A stretch of DNA of 64,000 bases from Halorussus salilacus (GCF_024138125.1 NZ_CP099993.1:1240001-1304000); one strand, 5' to 3'; counted from the stretch's first letter, positions 33,529 through 43,026 are shown. The notes: generated by a model not told the origin, from the sequence alone. Made by a program: numbers and translations.

Positions 33529-35291
33529 CCGCGGAGGTCCGGCTCGGCCGCCGAGCGCTACTCGCGGGGGCCGCGACGGCAAGCACCGCGGGATGTCTCG
33601 ACCGGGTGGAGCGTGCCTTCGACCCCGAGGACCCCGAGCAGGTCTCGCTCCGGATAGCCTCGGCGTCGCGCGACGCCGACGAGTACGGGATGCAGATCGC
33701 GCGCCACCTCGCCGAACGCTGTCGGGAGGCGGGCATCACGACGAGCGTCCACCCCGTCGAGCGCGAGGAACTCGAACGTCGGGTCCTGCTCAACCACGAG
33801 TACGACGTGTACGTCGCCCAGTTCCCGAAGACCGGGAGCGTCGACCCCGACGACCTGTATCCGATTCTTCACTCGGCGTTCGAGCCGGGACTGGGGTGGC
33901 AGAACCCGTTTGGATACGTCGACGACGACGTGGACGACCGACTCGCAACACAGCGGCGTACCGAGGGGTCGAATCGCCGCGAGGCCGTCGTCGACCTCCA
34001 GCAGACTCTCGCGCGGACCCAGCCGTTCGTGCCGGTCGCCTTCCCGGACGTGATTCGGGCGCTCCGGCCCGGCCGCTTCGAGGAGTGGTCGACCGACGGT
34101 CTCGACTCGGCGCTCGCGTACCTCTCGCTCTCGCCCGCGGAGGGCGACGAGCCCCACGAGGAGTTCCGGGGCGTGTTGACCGACGGGCGCGCGACCGAGA
34201 ACCTCAATCCGCTCTCGGTCGAGTTCCGCCGCCACGGTGCGGTCATCGACCTGCTGTACGGCTCGCTCGCGCGCCGAATCGACGGCGAGGTCCGGCCGTG
34301 GCTCGCCGAGGAGTGGTCGTTCGACGGCGGCGACGAGCCGACCGCGACGGTCGCGCTCCGGGCCGACCTCGCGTGGCACGACGGCGAGGACCTCACCGCC
34401 GAGGACGTCGCGTTCACCTACCGGTTCCTCGCCGACACCTCGCTGGGCGACGCCGACGACCCCGTTCCGTCCGGCCGGTATCGGGGGCGGTCGTCGCTGG
34501 TCGCCGACATCGAGGCCGCAGACGAGCGCACGGTCCGCATCGAGTTCGAGGAGTCCAGCGAGACGGTCGCCAGACGCGCGTTCACCGTGCCGGTCCTCCC
34601 GGAACACGTCTGGGCCGACCGCTCGGACCGCACCTCCATCGAGGGCATGGACGTGGAGGGTGAGGTGACCGAGGCGCTGGTCTGGACCAACCCCGACCCG
34701 GTCGGGAGCGGCCCGTTCGAGTTCGTGCGGTCGACCCCCCGGGAGATGCTCCTGCTCGAACGCCACCCCGACCACTTCCTCTGGGAGGCCGAGGAGGGGG
34801 TCGCCGAGCGGTTCGGCGACCCCGCGTTCGACCGGCTCTCGCTGCGGGTCGCCTCCTCGGACGTGACCGCCATCGAGCGCGTCGCGGCCGGACAGGCCGA
34901 CGCGACCGTGACGGGCGTCGGCACCGAGACGGTGTCCCGAATCGAGGACGCCGACGGCCTCGAACTCGCGGTCGACCGGAGCCGGGCGTTCTACCACGTC
35001 GGATTCAACTGCCGCCGCGAGCCGATGGTCGACGCCGACTTCCGGCGCGCGCTCGCTGGACTCCTCGATAAGGCGTTCGTCGCCGACGACCTGCTGGACG
35101 GCTACGCGACCCCCATCGCCTCCCCGCTGGCCGGGACCGAGTGGCTACCCGAAGGACTCGAATTCGACGGACGCGACCCCACGGTGCCGTTCTACGGGAC
35201 CGACGGCGAACTCGACGCCGAGCGCGCGCGCGAGGCGTTCCGCGACGCCGGGTTCGAGTACACCGACGACGGCCGACTCGTCAGGGAGTGA
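33525..35291 (+). CDS. ABC transporter substrate-binding protein, family 5 (second copy)
   Basis: 588-residue paralogue of the protein at 8295-10091. Tat-type start RRALLAGAATASTAGC with lipobox near residue 23. It shares WQNPFGYVDDDVD (about 124), AWHDGEDLTAEDVAFTYRF, TLPEHVW-like and FYHVGFN with the first copy, plus the identical FTYRFLADTSLG run. No transporter permease or ATPase is adjacent. Starts at GTG 33525 within the stop of the YdjM-like gene. The parallel pairing of each copy with a membrane phosphatase/hydrolase-type protein is notable. Ligand unknown. Confidence 0.92.
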   Translation: MTAEVRLGRRALLAGAATASTAGCLDRVERAFDPEDPEQVSLRIASASRDADEYGMQIARHLAERCREAGITTSVHPVEREELERRVLLNHEYDVYVAQFPKTGSVDPDDLYPILHSAFEPGLGWQNPFGYVDDDVDDRLATQRRTEGSNRREAVVDLQQTLARTQPFVPVAFPDVIRALRPGRFEEWSTDGLDSALAYLSLSPAEGDEPHEEFRGVLTDGRATENLNPLSVEFRRHGAVIDLLYGSLARRIDGEVRPWLAEEWSFDGGDEPTATVALRADLAWHDGEDLTAEDVAFTYRFLADTSLGDADDPVPSGRYRGRSSLVADIEAADERTVRIEFEESSETVARRAFTVPVLPEHVWADRSDRTSIEGMDVEGEVTEALVWTNPDPVGSGPFEFVRSTPREMLLLERHPDHFLWEAEEGVAERFGDPAFDRLSLRVASSDVTAIERVAAGQADATVTGVGTETVSRIEDADGLELAVDRSRAFYHVGFNCRREPMVDADFRRALAGLLDKAFVADDLLDGYATPIASPLAGTEWLPEGLEFDGRDPTVPFYGTDGELDAERAREAFRDAGFEYTDDGRLVRE

Positions 35292-35295
35292 GGTC

Positions 35296-35383
35296 GCCGA
35301 CTCGGGAGGGTTCTCCGACTCCGGTGGGCTCGCCGACTCGGGAGGGTTCGCCGACTCCGGTGGGCTCGCCCACCGGAGTCGGC
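35296..35383. repeat. 18/36-bp tandem repeat with terminal hairpin
   Basis: A 36-bp unit made of two related 18-mers (GCCGACTCGGGAGGGTTC and TCCGACTCCGGTGGGCTC) occurs at 35296 and 35332. The last 18-mer forms a 15-bp stem with 35369-35383 (35350-35364 is the other arm, CTCG loop), placed between the convergent lipoprotein and CHY genes, so it can end both transcripts. Confidence 0.8.
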
Positions 35384-35386
35384 TCG

Positions 35387-35749
35387 TCACTCCTCGCCGA
35401 ACGCGAAGTACAGGTCGTAGTGGTCGGCGCATCCGGGGTTGAAGGTCGCACCGCAGTCGGGGCACTCGTGGTCTCCCTCGACGAACTCGCGTGGCGGTAG
35501 CTCGGCCCCGCAGACCCCGCAGAGGACCGCGGGCTCCTCGCTGTCGACCGACAGGCGCTCGGCCTCGTGGTCGGTGGCGGCCTCGTGACACCGGAAGCAG
35601 GGGTAGTAGGCGTCACAGCAGGCGAACCGGAGCGCGACCACGTCTCGGTCGGTGTCGTAGTGGGCGCAACGCGTCTCGGGGCCGACCTCGACGCCGCGTA
35701 CGGGGTGGCCGTAAACGTCGCGCTCGGTCGTCGCGTCGTCGCTCCTCAC
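35387..35749 (-). CDS. CHY zinc-finger protein
   Basis: 120 residues. CAHYDTDRDVVALRFACC, YYPCFRCHEAATDHE (about 48-62), CGVCGAEL and CPDCGATFNPGCADHY (about 95-110) give the Cys/His ladder of the CHY zinc finger, known from plant and yeast ubiquitin-pathway proteins and mitochondrial import factors (family knowledge). Archaeal single-domain members are uncharacterised. Its 5' end is 38 bp after the M29-like aminopeptidase stop; the two may be one operon. Confidence 0.9.
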   Translation of the reverse strand: MRSDDATTERDVYGHPVRGVEVGPETRCAHYDTDRDVVALRFACCDAYYPCFRCHEAATDHEAERLSVDSEEPAVLCGVCGAELPPREFVEGDHECPDCGATFNPGCADHYDLYFAFGEE

Positions 35750-35786
35750 GGTTCCGGCAGTTCGATTTCCGCGCCGTCTCGCGACT

Positions 35787-36737
35787 TCATCGCTCGACCA
35801 CCGGGAGGTCTACGACCTCCCCGTCTGCGTACACCGTCGGCTCCCGGAGGATGCCGTCGAAGTGGATGGGCGCGTCGGTGTCGCCGCCGATGCCCGCGTC
35901 GTCGCCGATGGCGACGTGGACCGTCCCGCCCGCCTTCTCGTCGAGCAGGACCGACCCGACGAGTTCGGTGACCGCGACGTTGGTGCCGATGCCGAGTTCC
36001 GCGAGGTTGTACGCGGCGTCGCCTACGTCCTCGGCGGCGTCCTCGACCAGTCCCCGAATCTCGTCGTCGGAGATGCGCGTGACCTGCCCGCCCTCCACGT
36101 CGAATTCGAGGGTCTGGCCCTCCTCCAGCAGGCCGTGGGGCATCATGGTCCCGTCCACGACGTAGGTGCCGTTGGCGTCGACGGGACTGACGAACACCTC
36201 GCCAGCCGGGAGGTTCGAGAACTCCCCGGGTTCGTGGACGATACCGGTGTCGTCGTGCCACTCGCGGTCGCCGGGTTCGAAGGTGATGTCGGTCCCCTGC
36301 GGGGAGGTCACGCGTATCTCGTCGGCTCCCTCGACCTGCGCGAGCACGTCCTCGCAGTGGCGGGCGATGGCGTCGTAGTCGGCCTGCAGGCCGGTGGTGA
36401 ACACCTCCTCGGTGATGCCCGGGAGGGTCGCGCCCCGCGCCCCGGCGTCGTTGGCCTTGCCGCGGGCGCGGGTGTGGCTCAGGCTCTTGGTCGTCGGCGC
36501 GAGGAACACGTCGGCTCCCGCCATCGCGGCCGCGACGGGCTCGGGCGGTTCCGCGCCGTGGGACTCTCCCGGCGGGTAGCGCGCGATGGTGGCGTCCCGG
36601 GATATCTGGCTCGCGACCTCGTAGAGCGCCTCGCCGATGGGCTGGCGCTTGTCGTCGGTCACGATGCAACACGACTCGGTCTCATCGAGGTCGAGACACT
36701 GGGTGAGTGCGGTCTCGGCCGCGTCTCGGAGGCTCAT
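35787..36737 (-). CDS. M29-like aminopeptidase
   Basis: 316-residue protein matching archaeal enzymes annotated as leucyl aminopeptidase (thermophilic M29-like). The segments LAPTTKSLSHTRARGKANDAGARGATLPGI (conserved substrate region, about 81-110), LPAGEVFVSPVDANGTYVVDG (about 173-193) and GELGIGTN-like AELGIGTNVAVTELVGSVLLDEKAGGTVHVAIGDD (about 240-274) carry the Glu, His and Asp expected to bind two metals. It would clip N-terminal residues from peptides. The ATG at 36737 is clean. Catalytic residues were not verified by alignment. Confidence 0.85.
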   Translation of the reverse strand: MSLRDAAETALTQCLDLDETESCCIVTDDKRQPIGEALYEVASQISRDATIARYPPGESHGAEPPEPVAAAMAGADVFLAPTTKSLSHTRARGKANDAGARGATLPGITEEVFTTGLQADYDAIARHCEDVLAQVEGADEIRVTSPQGTDITFEPGDREWHDDTGIVHEPGEFSNLPAGEVFVSPVDANGTYVVDGTMMPHGLLEEGQTLEFDVEGGQVTRISDDEIRGLVEDAAEDVGDAAYNLAELGIGTNVAVTELVGSVLLDEKAGGTVHVAIGDDAGIGGDTDAPIHFDGILREPTVYADGEVVDLPVVER

Positions 36738-37083
36738 GTTCGGGGTGTCGAGTGGACGGGGGTTAGGTCTTGTCTTCCCGGAACGGAGACGGGGAGTAGT
36801 CAGAGGGATCGAAATCGAGGCTACTGCAACCTCTAAAGGCCGTTCGTCACGGGCCGGAGAGTTCGGAACCGTGAACAGCCAGAAAGCCCTCGGGCGCTCG
36901 CGGTCGCTCTGCGGGATATTCTCGCGCTCTCCGCACCGCCCGCGCGAGAATAGTTGCCCGCAGAGCCGACCACGGGCCTTCGGCCCGCGAGCGCCCGACC
37001 CCTTTCAGTCCCACCCGAAGAAGGTGTCACCGGGCGGTTCTCGGTGGACTGCGTCACCGAGCTATGCGGTTCCGAACCCGCCC
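36738..37083. other. 346-bp intergenic region, no gene
   Basis: Lies between the aminopeptidase start and the hyuB end. It contains the palindromic dispersed element copy B and an 11-bp inverted pair GTTCGGAACCG at 36861-36871 and 37067-37077. No frame here shows a start signal and plausible protein. Confidence 0.75.
36882..37060. repeat. Palindromic dispersed element, copy B
   Basis: GAAAGCCC, then nested inverted repeats: TCGGGCGCTCGCGG with its complement before 37000, TCTGCGGG/CCCGCAGA, and ATTCTCGCGC/GCGCGAGAAT. It then has CCCCTTTCAGTCCCACC and a tail with GTGGACTG, in the same order as copy A at 13393-13493. Its centre is longer than in copy A. Confidence 0.75.
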
Positions 37084-38847
37084 CTACTCCTCGGAATTCG
37101 ATTCCTCTTCCTCGACTTCGACGCCGTACTCCGCTCGCGCCGACTCGGGGGACACCTTCCCGAGTTCCACGTCCCGGGCGACAGCCTCCGGGTCGCGGTC
37201 CTCGGGGTCGCCGTAGCCCCCAGCGCCCGGGGTCCGGACGCTCACCGCGTCGCCGGGGTCGAGGTCCCGAACCGTCTTGGCGTCGATGGGAACCGCCTCG
37301 CCCTCGCGCAGGAGGTAGTCGTCGCCGGGTTCGCCGTCCTCGCCGCCAGCGATGCCGTAGGGTGCGTGGGCCCGGCGGTCGGCGAGCAGGCTGAAGCTGG
37401 CGCGGTGGCCCCGGACCTCGATGTCGCGCCGGAGGCCGAGCCCGCCCCGGAACTCGCCCGCGCCGCCCGAGTCGGGGCGGTACTCGTACCGGAGGACTCG
37501 GAGCGGGTAGGCGGTTTCGAGGACCTCGGCGGGCGTGTTGAGCGTGTTGGACATGTGGACGTGGACGCCGTCCATGCCGTCCTTGCCAGCGCGGCCGCCG
37601 AAGCCCCCGCCCTGGGTCTCGTAGAAGGCGTATGGTGTCGGCTCGTCGCCCCGGGGGTCGGTCCCGCCGAGGGTCACGTTGTTCATCGTGCCCTGCCCGG
37701 CCGCGACCGACCGCTCGGGGGCGCGCTCGCCGAACGCGCCGAGAATCACGTCCGTGGTGCGCTGGGACGTTTCGAGGTTCCCGCCGACCACCGCGGCCGG
37801 GGGTCGGGCGTTGACGACGGTCCCCTCGGGTGCCTCGATGTCGATGGGGCGGTAACAGCCGGAATTGGGCGGGATGTCGGGGTCGGTGACGCATCGGAGC
37901 GCGTAGTAGGTCGCCGACGCCGTGACCGCGAAGGGGGCGTTGACGGGGCCCTCGACCTGCTCGGCCGTCCCCGAGAAGTCGACCTCGACCTCGTCGCCCT
38001 CGACCGTAATCGTGACCGCGATGGGGATGTCCCGGTTGCCCCGGCCGTCGTCGTCCAGCGCGTCCTCGAAGGCGTACTCGCCGTCGGGCAGGTCCCGAAT
38101 CTCGGCGCGCATCCGGCGCTCGGAGTAGTCCTGTATCGCGTCGGTCGCGGCCCGGAGGTCGGCGAGGCCGTGGGTCTCCGCGAGGTCGGCGAACCGCTCC
38201 TGTGCGGTGCGGTTGGCGGCCCGCTGGGCGCGGAGGTCCCCGCGGCGCTCGTCGGGCGTCCGGACGTTCGAGAGCAGGATGTTCATCGCGTCCTCGTCGG
38301 CCTCCCCGCCCCGATACAGCTTGACGGGCGGAATCCGAAGTCCCTCCTGGTAGATGTCGGTGCTGTCGGCCGCGACGCTCCCGGCCTGCGCGCCGCCGAT
38401 GTCGGCGTGGTGGGCGCGGTTGGCCGCGAAGGCCGCGAGTTCGCCCTCCACGAAGATGGGCGAGACGAGCGTGAGGTCCGGGAGGTGGGCCCCGCCGTGG
38501 AACGGGTCGTTGAGCAGGACGGCATCGCCGGGGTCGAGCGTCTCGGGCGGGAACGCCTCCACGGCGGCCGCCACCGAGAACGGCATCGCGCCCAGGTGGA
38601 CCGGCTGGTTCTCGGCCTGACTCAGCAGGTCGGCGTCGGCGTCGAACAGCGCGCACGAGCAGTCCTGTCGGTCCTTGATGTTGGGCGAGTAGCTCGTCCG
38701 GATCAGCGTCGCGTTCATCTCCTCGGCCACCGCGACGCAGGCGTTGCGAACCACTTCGAGCGTGACCGGGTCGACGCCGGTCGCGCCGGTGTTCTCGTCG
38801 GTCGCGCCGGTGTTCTCGTCGGTCGCGCCGGTGTTCTCGTCGGTCAT
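37084..38847 (-). CDS. hyuB: Hydantoinase/oxoprolinase subunit B
   Basis: 587-residue HyuB-type subunit. DPVTLEVVRNACVAVAEEMNATLIRTSYSPNIKDRQDCS (about 26-64) is the conserved start. HLPDLTLVSPIF, ANRAHHADIGG (about 142-152) and YETQGGGFGGRAGKDGMDGVHVHMSNTLNTP (about 415-445) are also diagnostic. With HyuA it performs ATP-dependent ring opening of hydantoins, 5-oxoproline or related cyclic amides. An unusual feature is three perfect copies of the heptapeptide DENTGAT after the start (residues 3-23), encoded by a 21-bp tandem repeat. Overlaps hyuA by 4 bp. Confidence 0.94.
   Translation of the reverse strand: MTDENTGATDENTGATDENTGATGVDPVTLEVVRNACVAVAEEMNATLIRTSYSPNIKDRQDCSCALFDADADLLSQAENQPVHLGAMPFSVAAAVEAFPPETLDPGDAVLLNDPFHGGAHLPDLTLVSPIFVEGELAAFAANRAHHADIGGAQAGSVAADSTDIYQEGLRIPPVKLYRGGEADEDAMNILLSNVRTPDERRGDLRAQRAANRTAQERFADLAETHGLADLRAATDAIQDYSERRMRAEIRDLPDGEYAFEDALDDDGRGNRDIPIAVTITVEGDEVEVDFSGTAEQVEGPVNAPFAVTASATYYALRCVTDPDIPPNSGCYRPIDIEAPEGTVVNARPPAAVVGGNLETSQRTTDVILGAFGERAPERSVAAGQGTMNNVTLGGTDPRGDEPTPYAFYETQGGGFGGRAGKDGMDGVHVHMSNTLNTPAEVLETAYPLRVLRYEYRPDSGGAGEFRGGLGLRRDIEVRGHRASFSLLADRRAHAPYGIAGGEDGEPGDDYLLREGEAVPIDAKTVRDLDPGDAVSVRTPGAGGYGDPEDRDPEAVARDVELGKVSPESARAEYGVEVEEEESNSEE
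38782..38844. repeat. Triple 21-bp repeat inside the hyuB start
   Basis: Three exact copies of a 21-bp unit (containing GCGCCGGTGTTCTCGTCGGT) encode DENTGAT three times at the HyuB N-terminus. Being in frame, copy-number change alters the protein length by seven residues each time. Confidence 0.85.
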
Positions 38848-40877
38848 GTTTCCACCAGAACGTTGCCGTACTCGTCCACCCGGCCGCGCTGGCCCGGATG
38901 GACGACGATGGTGCTCTCCTCGCCCTCCACTATCGCGGGACCGTCGAACTCGGCCTCCGCGGGAAGCAGGCTCCGGTCGTACACCCGGGTCTCGCGGGGG
39001 TCGCCGTCGTAGACCACGGTCCGCTCGTCGGCGAGGGCGTCGTCGACCGACGACGCCCGAGCAGAGGGTTCGAGGGTCGGCGGTTCGACGGGTCCCCGGG
39101 CGCGGAGCCGAATCGTCACGAGCTCCAGCGGTTCGTCGGGCGAGGCGTGGCCGTACCGCCGTTCGTGGGCCTCGTGGAACCGGGCCGCCACGTCGTCCAT
39201 CGCGTCGGCGTCGAGGCGCTCGGTCTCGACCGGCACCGTGAGTTCGAACGACTGGCCGCGGTACCGGAGGTCGACCGCGCGCTCGAAGACGGCGGCCTCC
39301 GCGAACCCCTCGTCGGCGAGGCGCTCGCGACCCTCGGCCTCGAACTCCGCGAACTCCTCGCGGAGGTCGGCGGGCGAGACCCCCGCCCACGGGCGCACGC
39401 GAGAGGTGCTGTAGTCGTAGGCCACGTCGCTGACCAGCAGGCCGAGCGCCGAGAGCACGCCCGCGGTCCGGGGAATCAGGACCCGGGGCACGTCGAGTTC
39501 GGCCGCGAGCGTCGGCGCGTGGAGCGGCCCCGCGCCGCCGAACGCCACGAGGCCGAACTCGCGGGGGTCGTGGCCGCGCTCGACCGACACGACCCGGAGC
39601 GCGCGCTCCATGCTGGCGTTCGCGACGTCGAGGATTCCCTGCGCGGCCTCCTCGACCGAGGTGCCGAGGGGGTCGGCGACCGACCGCTCCACGGCCTCGC
39701 GAACCGCCGAGACCTCCACGTCGAGGTCGTCCGACAGGAAGTTCTCGGGGTTGAGGCGGCCGAGCAGGAGGTGGGCGTCGGTCACGGTGGGCTCGGTGCC
39801 GCCCCGGCCGTAGCAGACCGGACCGGGGTCGGCCCCGGCCGACCGCGGGCCGACCCGGAGGGCGTCGCCCGCGTCGACCCACGCGACGGACCCCCCGCCC
39901 GCGCCGATGGTGTGGACGTCTATCGTCGGCACGCCGACGGGGTAGTCGCCGACCTCGACTTCGGTGGAGGTGACGGGGTCGCCGCCCCGGACGAGCGACA
40001 CGTCGCAGGAGGTGCCGCCCATGTCCATCGTGACCGCGTCGTCCATCCCGACGAGTCCCGCGACGTGGGCGGCCCCCTGCACGCCCGCCGCGGGCCCCGA
40101 CAGCAGGGTGTCGACCGGGCGCTCGCCCGCGGCGTCGGCGGTGATGATGCCGCCGTTCGACCCCATGATCTTGAGTCCGGCGGGGACGCCGAGGTCGGCG
40201 ACCTCGGCGTCGAGCGCGTCGAGGTACCCCCGCATCACCGGCTTGAGCGCGGCGTTGAGCGCGGTGGCGAGGGTGCGCTCGTACTCCCGAATCTCGGGGA
40301 GAACGTCGCTCGACAGCGAGACGGCGGCGTCGAGGCCCTCGGCGTCGAGGAGTTCGGCGACGCGTCGCTCGTGGGTCGCGTCCTCGAACGAGAACAGCAA
40401 CGCGACCGCGACGCTCTCGACGCCCGCGTCGGCGAGCGTCCCCGCGAGTTCGCCGACCGCGTCCTCGTCGAGGGGGGTCTCGACTCGCCCGCGCTCGTCG
40501 AGTCGCTCGGACACCTCGTATCGTCGGTCGCGGGGGACGACCGGTTCGGGCTTCTCGGCCCGGAAGTCGTAGATGTCGGGGCGGGCCTGACGCCCGATTT
40601 CGAGCGCGTCGCGGAACCCCTCGGTGGTCACCAGCGCGGTCTCGGCCCACTCGCGTTCGAGGACCGCGTTGGTCGCGACCGTGGTACCGTGACCGAGGAA
40701 GTCCACGTCCGAAAGCGGGAGGTCGGCGCGATTCGCGGCCCGCTGCAGGCCGTCGACCACGCCGTCCTCGGGCGCGTCGGGCGTCGACGCCGTCTTGTTC
40801 GCGCGGATTTCGCCGTCCCGGACCGTCACCACGTCGGTGAACGTGCCTCCGATGTCGACCCCTACTCTGGCGTCCAT
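38844..40877 (-). CDS. hyuA: Hydantoinase/oxoprolinase subunit A
   Basis: 677-residue HyuA of the actin-like ATPase superfamily. GVDIGGTFTDVV (residues 7-18) is the phosphate-binding loop, GHGTTVATNAVLE (about 62-74), PAAGVQGAAHVAG and MDMGGTSCDVS (about 280-290) the second phosphate and adenosine motifs, and GAGGGSVAWVD (about 330) a family signature. Paired with hyuB by a 4-bp overlap. Possible substrates are hydantoin, 5-oxoproline or N-methylhydantoin; the sequence does not decide. Confidence 0.95.
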   Translation of the reverse strand: MDARVGVDIGGTFTDVVTVRDGEIRANKTASTPDAPEDGVVDGLQRAANRADLPLSDVDFLGHGTTVATNAVLEREWAETALVTTEGFRDALEIGRQARPDIYDFRAEKPEPVVPRDRRYEVSERLDERGRVETPLDEDAVGELAGTLADAGVESVAVALLFSFEDATHERRVAELLDAEGLDAAVSLSSDVLPEIREYERTLATALNAALKPVMRGYLDALDAEVADLGVPAGLKIMGSNGGIITADAAGERPVDTLLSGPAAGVQGAAHVAGLVGMDDAVTMDMGGTSCDVSLVRGGDPVTSTEVEVGDYPVGVPTIDVHTIGAGGGSVAWVDAGDALRVGPRSAGADPGPVCYGRGGTEPTVTDAHLLLGRLNPENFLSDDLDVEVSAVREAVERSVADPLGTSVEEAAQGILDVANASMERALRVVSVERGHDPREFGLVAFGGAGPLHAPTLAAELDVPRVLIPRTAGVLSALGLLVSDVAYDYSTSRVRPWAGVSPADLREEFAEFEAEGRERLADEGFAEAAVFERAVDLRYRGQSFELTVPVETERLDADAMDDVAARFHEAHERRYGHASPDEPLELVTIRLRARGPVEPPTLEPSARASSVDDALADERTVVYDGDPRETRVYDRSLLPAEAEFDGPAIVEGEESTIVVHPGQRGRVDEYGNVLVET

Positions 40878-41123
40878 GGTTCGGCTCCCGTTCTCGCGTC
40901 CATCTATCTGTGTGGCACGTTCGCGAGCGACGATTTATAGGCTTGGGTCGCGGCGACCGCCGACTCCCCCCGGGAGCGTCCGACGACTCACCCGAACGCC
41001 CTCCAAGCGACTCGGCAGTCGGTCGGCTTCCCTCGGAAGCCGACCGACTTACTCGGGGTAGAGTTACTTTCCCGCGTCGGACCCCGAAACCATTATGCCC
41101 GAGTTCGTCGGAGGTTCGGGTAC

Positions 41124-42137
41124 ATGCTACGGGTCGGTATCAACGGGTACGGTACTATCGGCAAGCGCGTCGCCGACGCGGTCCGGGCGCAGCCGGACAT
41201 GGAGGTCGTCGGCGTCGCCAAGACGCGTCCCAACTTCGAGGCCGAGCAGGCCGTGGCGAAGGGCTTTCCGCTCTACGCCGCGGTCGAGGACCGCGTCGAA
41301 CTGTTCGACGACGCGGGCATCGAACTCGCGGGGATGGTCGAGGAACTGGTCGAGGACAGCGACGTGGTGGTCGACGCCTGTCCCTCCGGCATCGGCGAGC
41401 AGAACTCGGCGATGTACGAGGAGTACGACACGCCCGCGCTGTACCAGGGCGGCGAGTCGGCCGACTTCGTGGACACCAGCTTCAACGCCCGCGCGAACTA
41501 CTCCGACGCCAGCGACGCCGACCACGTCCGCGTGGTGTCGTGCAACACGACCGGGCTCTCGCGGCTGGTCGCGCCCCTCCGCGAGGAGTACGGCGTCGAG
41601 AAGGTCCGGGCCACGCTGGTCCGGCGCGGCGGCGACCCCGCCCAGACCGGTCGCGGTCCCATCAACGACATCCTGCCGAACCCGGTCAGCCTCCCCTCCC
41701 ACCACGGCCCCGACGTGAACACCATCTTCCCCGACCTCGCAATCGACACGCTCGGGCTGAAGGTGCCCGCGACGCTGATGCACATGCACAGCGTCAACGT
41801 CACCCTCGAATCCGAACCCGACGCCGAGGAGGTCCGGGACCTGCTGGAGGACGAGTCGCGGCTGTTCGTCATCCCCGAACACTTCGACATCGACGGCGCG
41901 GGCAAGCTGAAGGAGTACGCTCAGGACGTGGGTCGCCCGCGCGGGGACATCTGGGAGAACTGCGTGTGGGGCGAGTCGGTGACGATGGAGGGCGAGGACC
42001 TCTACCTCTTCCAGGCCATCCACCAAGAGAGCGACGTGGTGCCCGAGAACGTCGACGCCATCCGCGCGGTCACGAACACCGCCGACGCCGAGGAGAGCAT
42101 CGAGGCGACCAACGAAGCGCTCGGGATGGGCATCTGA
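41124..42137 (+). CDS. gap: Type II glyceraldehyde-3-phosphate dehydrogenase (archaeal)
   Basis: 337-residue enzyme of the archaeal-type GAPDH, which converts glyceraldehyde-3-phosphate to 1,3-bisphosphoglycerate, usually in the gluconeogenic direction in haloarchaea. [16 protein letters not shown] (residues 5-20) is the Rossmann loop, [13 protein letters not shown] (about 137-149) holds the catalytic cysteine, and [13 protein letters not shown] (about 193) is conserved. Distinct from the bacterial-type enzyme. Stands alone after a divergent gap from hyuA. Confidence 0.95.
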   Translation: MLRVGINGYGTIGKRVADAVRAQPDMEVVGVAKTRPNFEAEQAVAKGFPLYAAVEDRVELFDDAGIELAGMVEELVEDSDVVVDACPSGIGEQNSAMYEEYDTPALYQGGESADFVDTSFNARANYSDASDADHVRVVSCNTTGLSRLVAPLREEYGVEKVRATLVRRGGDPAQTGRGPINDILPNPVSLPSHHGPDVNTIFPDLAIDTLGLKVPATLMHMHSVNVTLESEPDAEEVRDLLEDESRLFVIPEHFDIDGAGKLKEYAQDVGRPRGDIWENCVWGESVTMEGEDLYLFQAIHQESDVVPENVDAIRAVTNTADAEESIEATNEALGMGI

Positions 42138-42165
42138 GTCGAGCGGTCGGCGGCAGTTTTTCGGG

Positions 42166-42408
42166 TCAGTTCGAGGCGACGCCCCACGCGACGTGGTCCC
42201 AGAGGCGCTCGTAGACGTAGTAGGTCCCCGTCTTGAGGACGTTCGTGACGAGACCGATGTTGAGCGCGTCGCTCACGTCGCCCACCACGAACCACGCGAC
42301 GCTCACGGTTATCAACAGCATGAACAGCCGGTAGCACAGCGTCTTGACGACTGCTCGGGACCGGGCCTGGTGTGCCGACCGCGACAGGAACCGCGCGACC
42401 CCCATCAT
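42166..42408 (-). CDS. DUF2061 membrane protein
   Basis: 80 residues. The pattern SRAVVKTLCYRLFMLLITVSVAWFVVGDVSDALNIGLVTNVLKTGTYYVYERLWDHVAWG, mostly two membrane helices, is the DUF2061 signature (R..K..CYR, N...K...YY.YER.W). Function unknown; homologues occur as C-terminal domains of adenylylsulfate kinase. The ATG at 42408 lies 25-30 nt after GTTACTTTATC (about 42432-42442), indicating a leaderless transcript. Convergent with the gap gene. Confidence 0.88.
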   Translation of the reverse strand: MMGVARFLSRSAHQARSRAVVKTLCYRLFMLLITVSVAWFVVGDVSDALNIGLVTNVLKTGTYYVYERLWDHVAWGVASN

Positions 42409-42516
42409 GCGGGAGGCTCCCACGCCCAGCGTGATAAAGTAACCGGGCGCAGTATCATTATTCAGAGATAGTAACTGAATACGGTCACATTCCTCGGGTT
42501 CGAGTCCGACGTGTAA

Positions 42517-42556
42517 CCGGAATCGCCGCTCGGCTGGAGCCGAGCGGCGATTCCGG
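42517..42556. other. Perfect 19-bp palindrome between divergent genes
   Basis: CCGGAATCGCCGCTCGGCT (42517-42535) and its exact complement (42538-42556) with a 2-nt centre. It lies between the DUF2061 start (42408) and the Hsp20 start (42631), where no transcript is expected to end. Confidence 0.7.
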
Positions 42557-42630
42557 ACCGGGTCGACGAACGCGCGGCAAACGACCACGGGTGCCAAAGG
42601 CTTTTGCTTGCATGCGCCCTATCGCCGAAC

Positions 42631-43026
42631 ATGCGACGAGACGACCGCGACGACCCCTTCGACGACCTCTTCCGGGAGATCGAGCGGATGATGAACGAGA
42701 TGATGGGCGGGGACTTCGACATGCAGGTCGAGCGCGGCGGCGACGCGACCGGGTTCGGTACCGACACCCACGTCGACATCCACGAGGCCGACGACGAGGT
42801 CCGGGTCATCGCCGACCTCCCGGGCGTCGAGAAGTCCGACATCGACCTCAAGTGCGACGGCGAGGTGCTGACCATCAGCGCCGCGAGCGACCACCGCGAG
42901 TACGACGAGCGCGTCCGACTCCCCGCGCAGGTCGACGAGCACTCCGCCACCGCGACCTACAACAACGGCATCCTCGAAGTCGCCTTCGAGAAGTCCGACG
43001 AGTCAGCGGATATCGACGTACAGTAG
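42631..43026 (+). CDS. Hsp20/alpha-crystallin family chaperone
   Basis: 131-residue small heat-shock protein. The alpha-crystallin domain (about 48-125) contains HVDIHEADDEVRVIADLPGVEKSDIDLKCDGEVLTISA and the closing NNGILEVAFEK (G-I-L/E motif at about 113-123). The short N-terminal arm (RREIERMMNEMMGGD-like) and near absence of a C-terminal IxI tail suggest a smaller oligomer. It should hold unfolding proteins under heat or salt stress. The ATG at 42631 follows a T-rich CTTTTGC. Confidence 0.9.
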   Translation: MRRDDRDDPFDDLFREIERMMNEMMGGDFDMQVERGGDATGFGTDTHVDIHEADDEVRVIADLPGVEKSDIDLKCDGEVLTISAASDHREYDERVRLPAQVDEHSATATYNNGILEVAFEKSDESADIDVQ

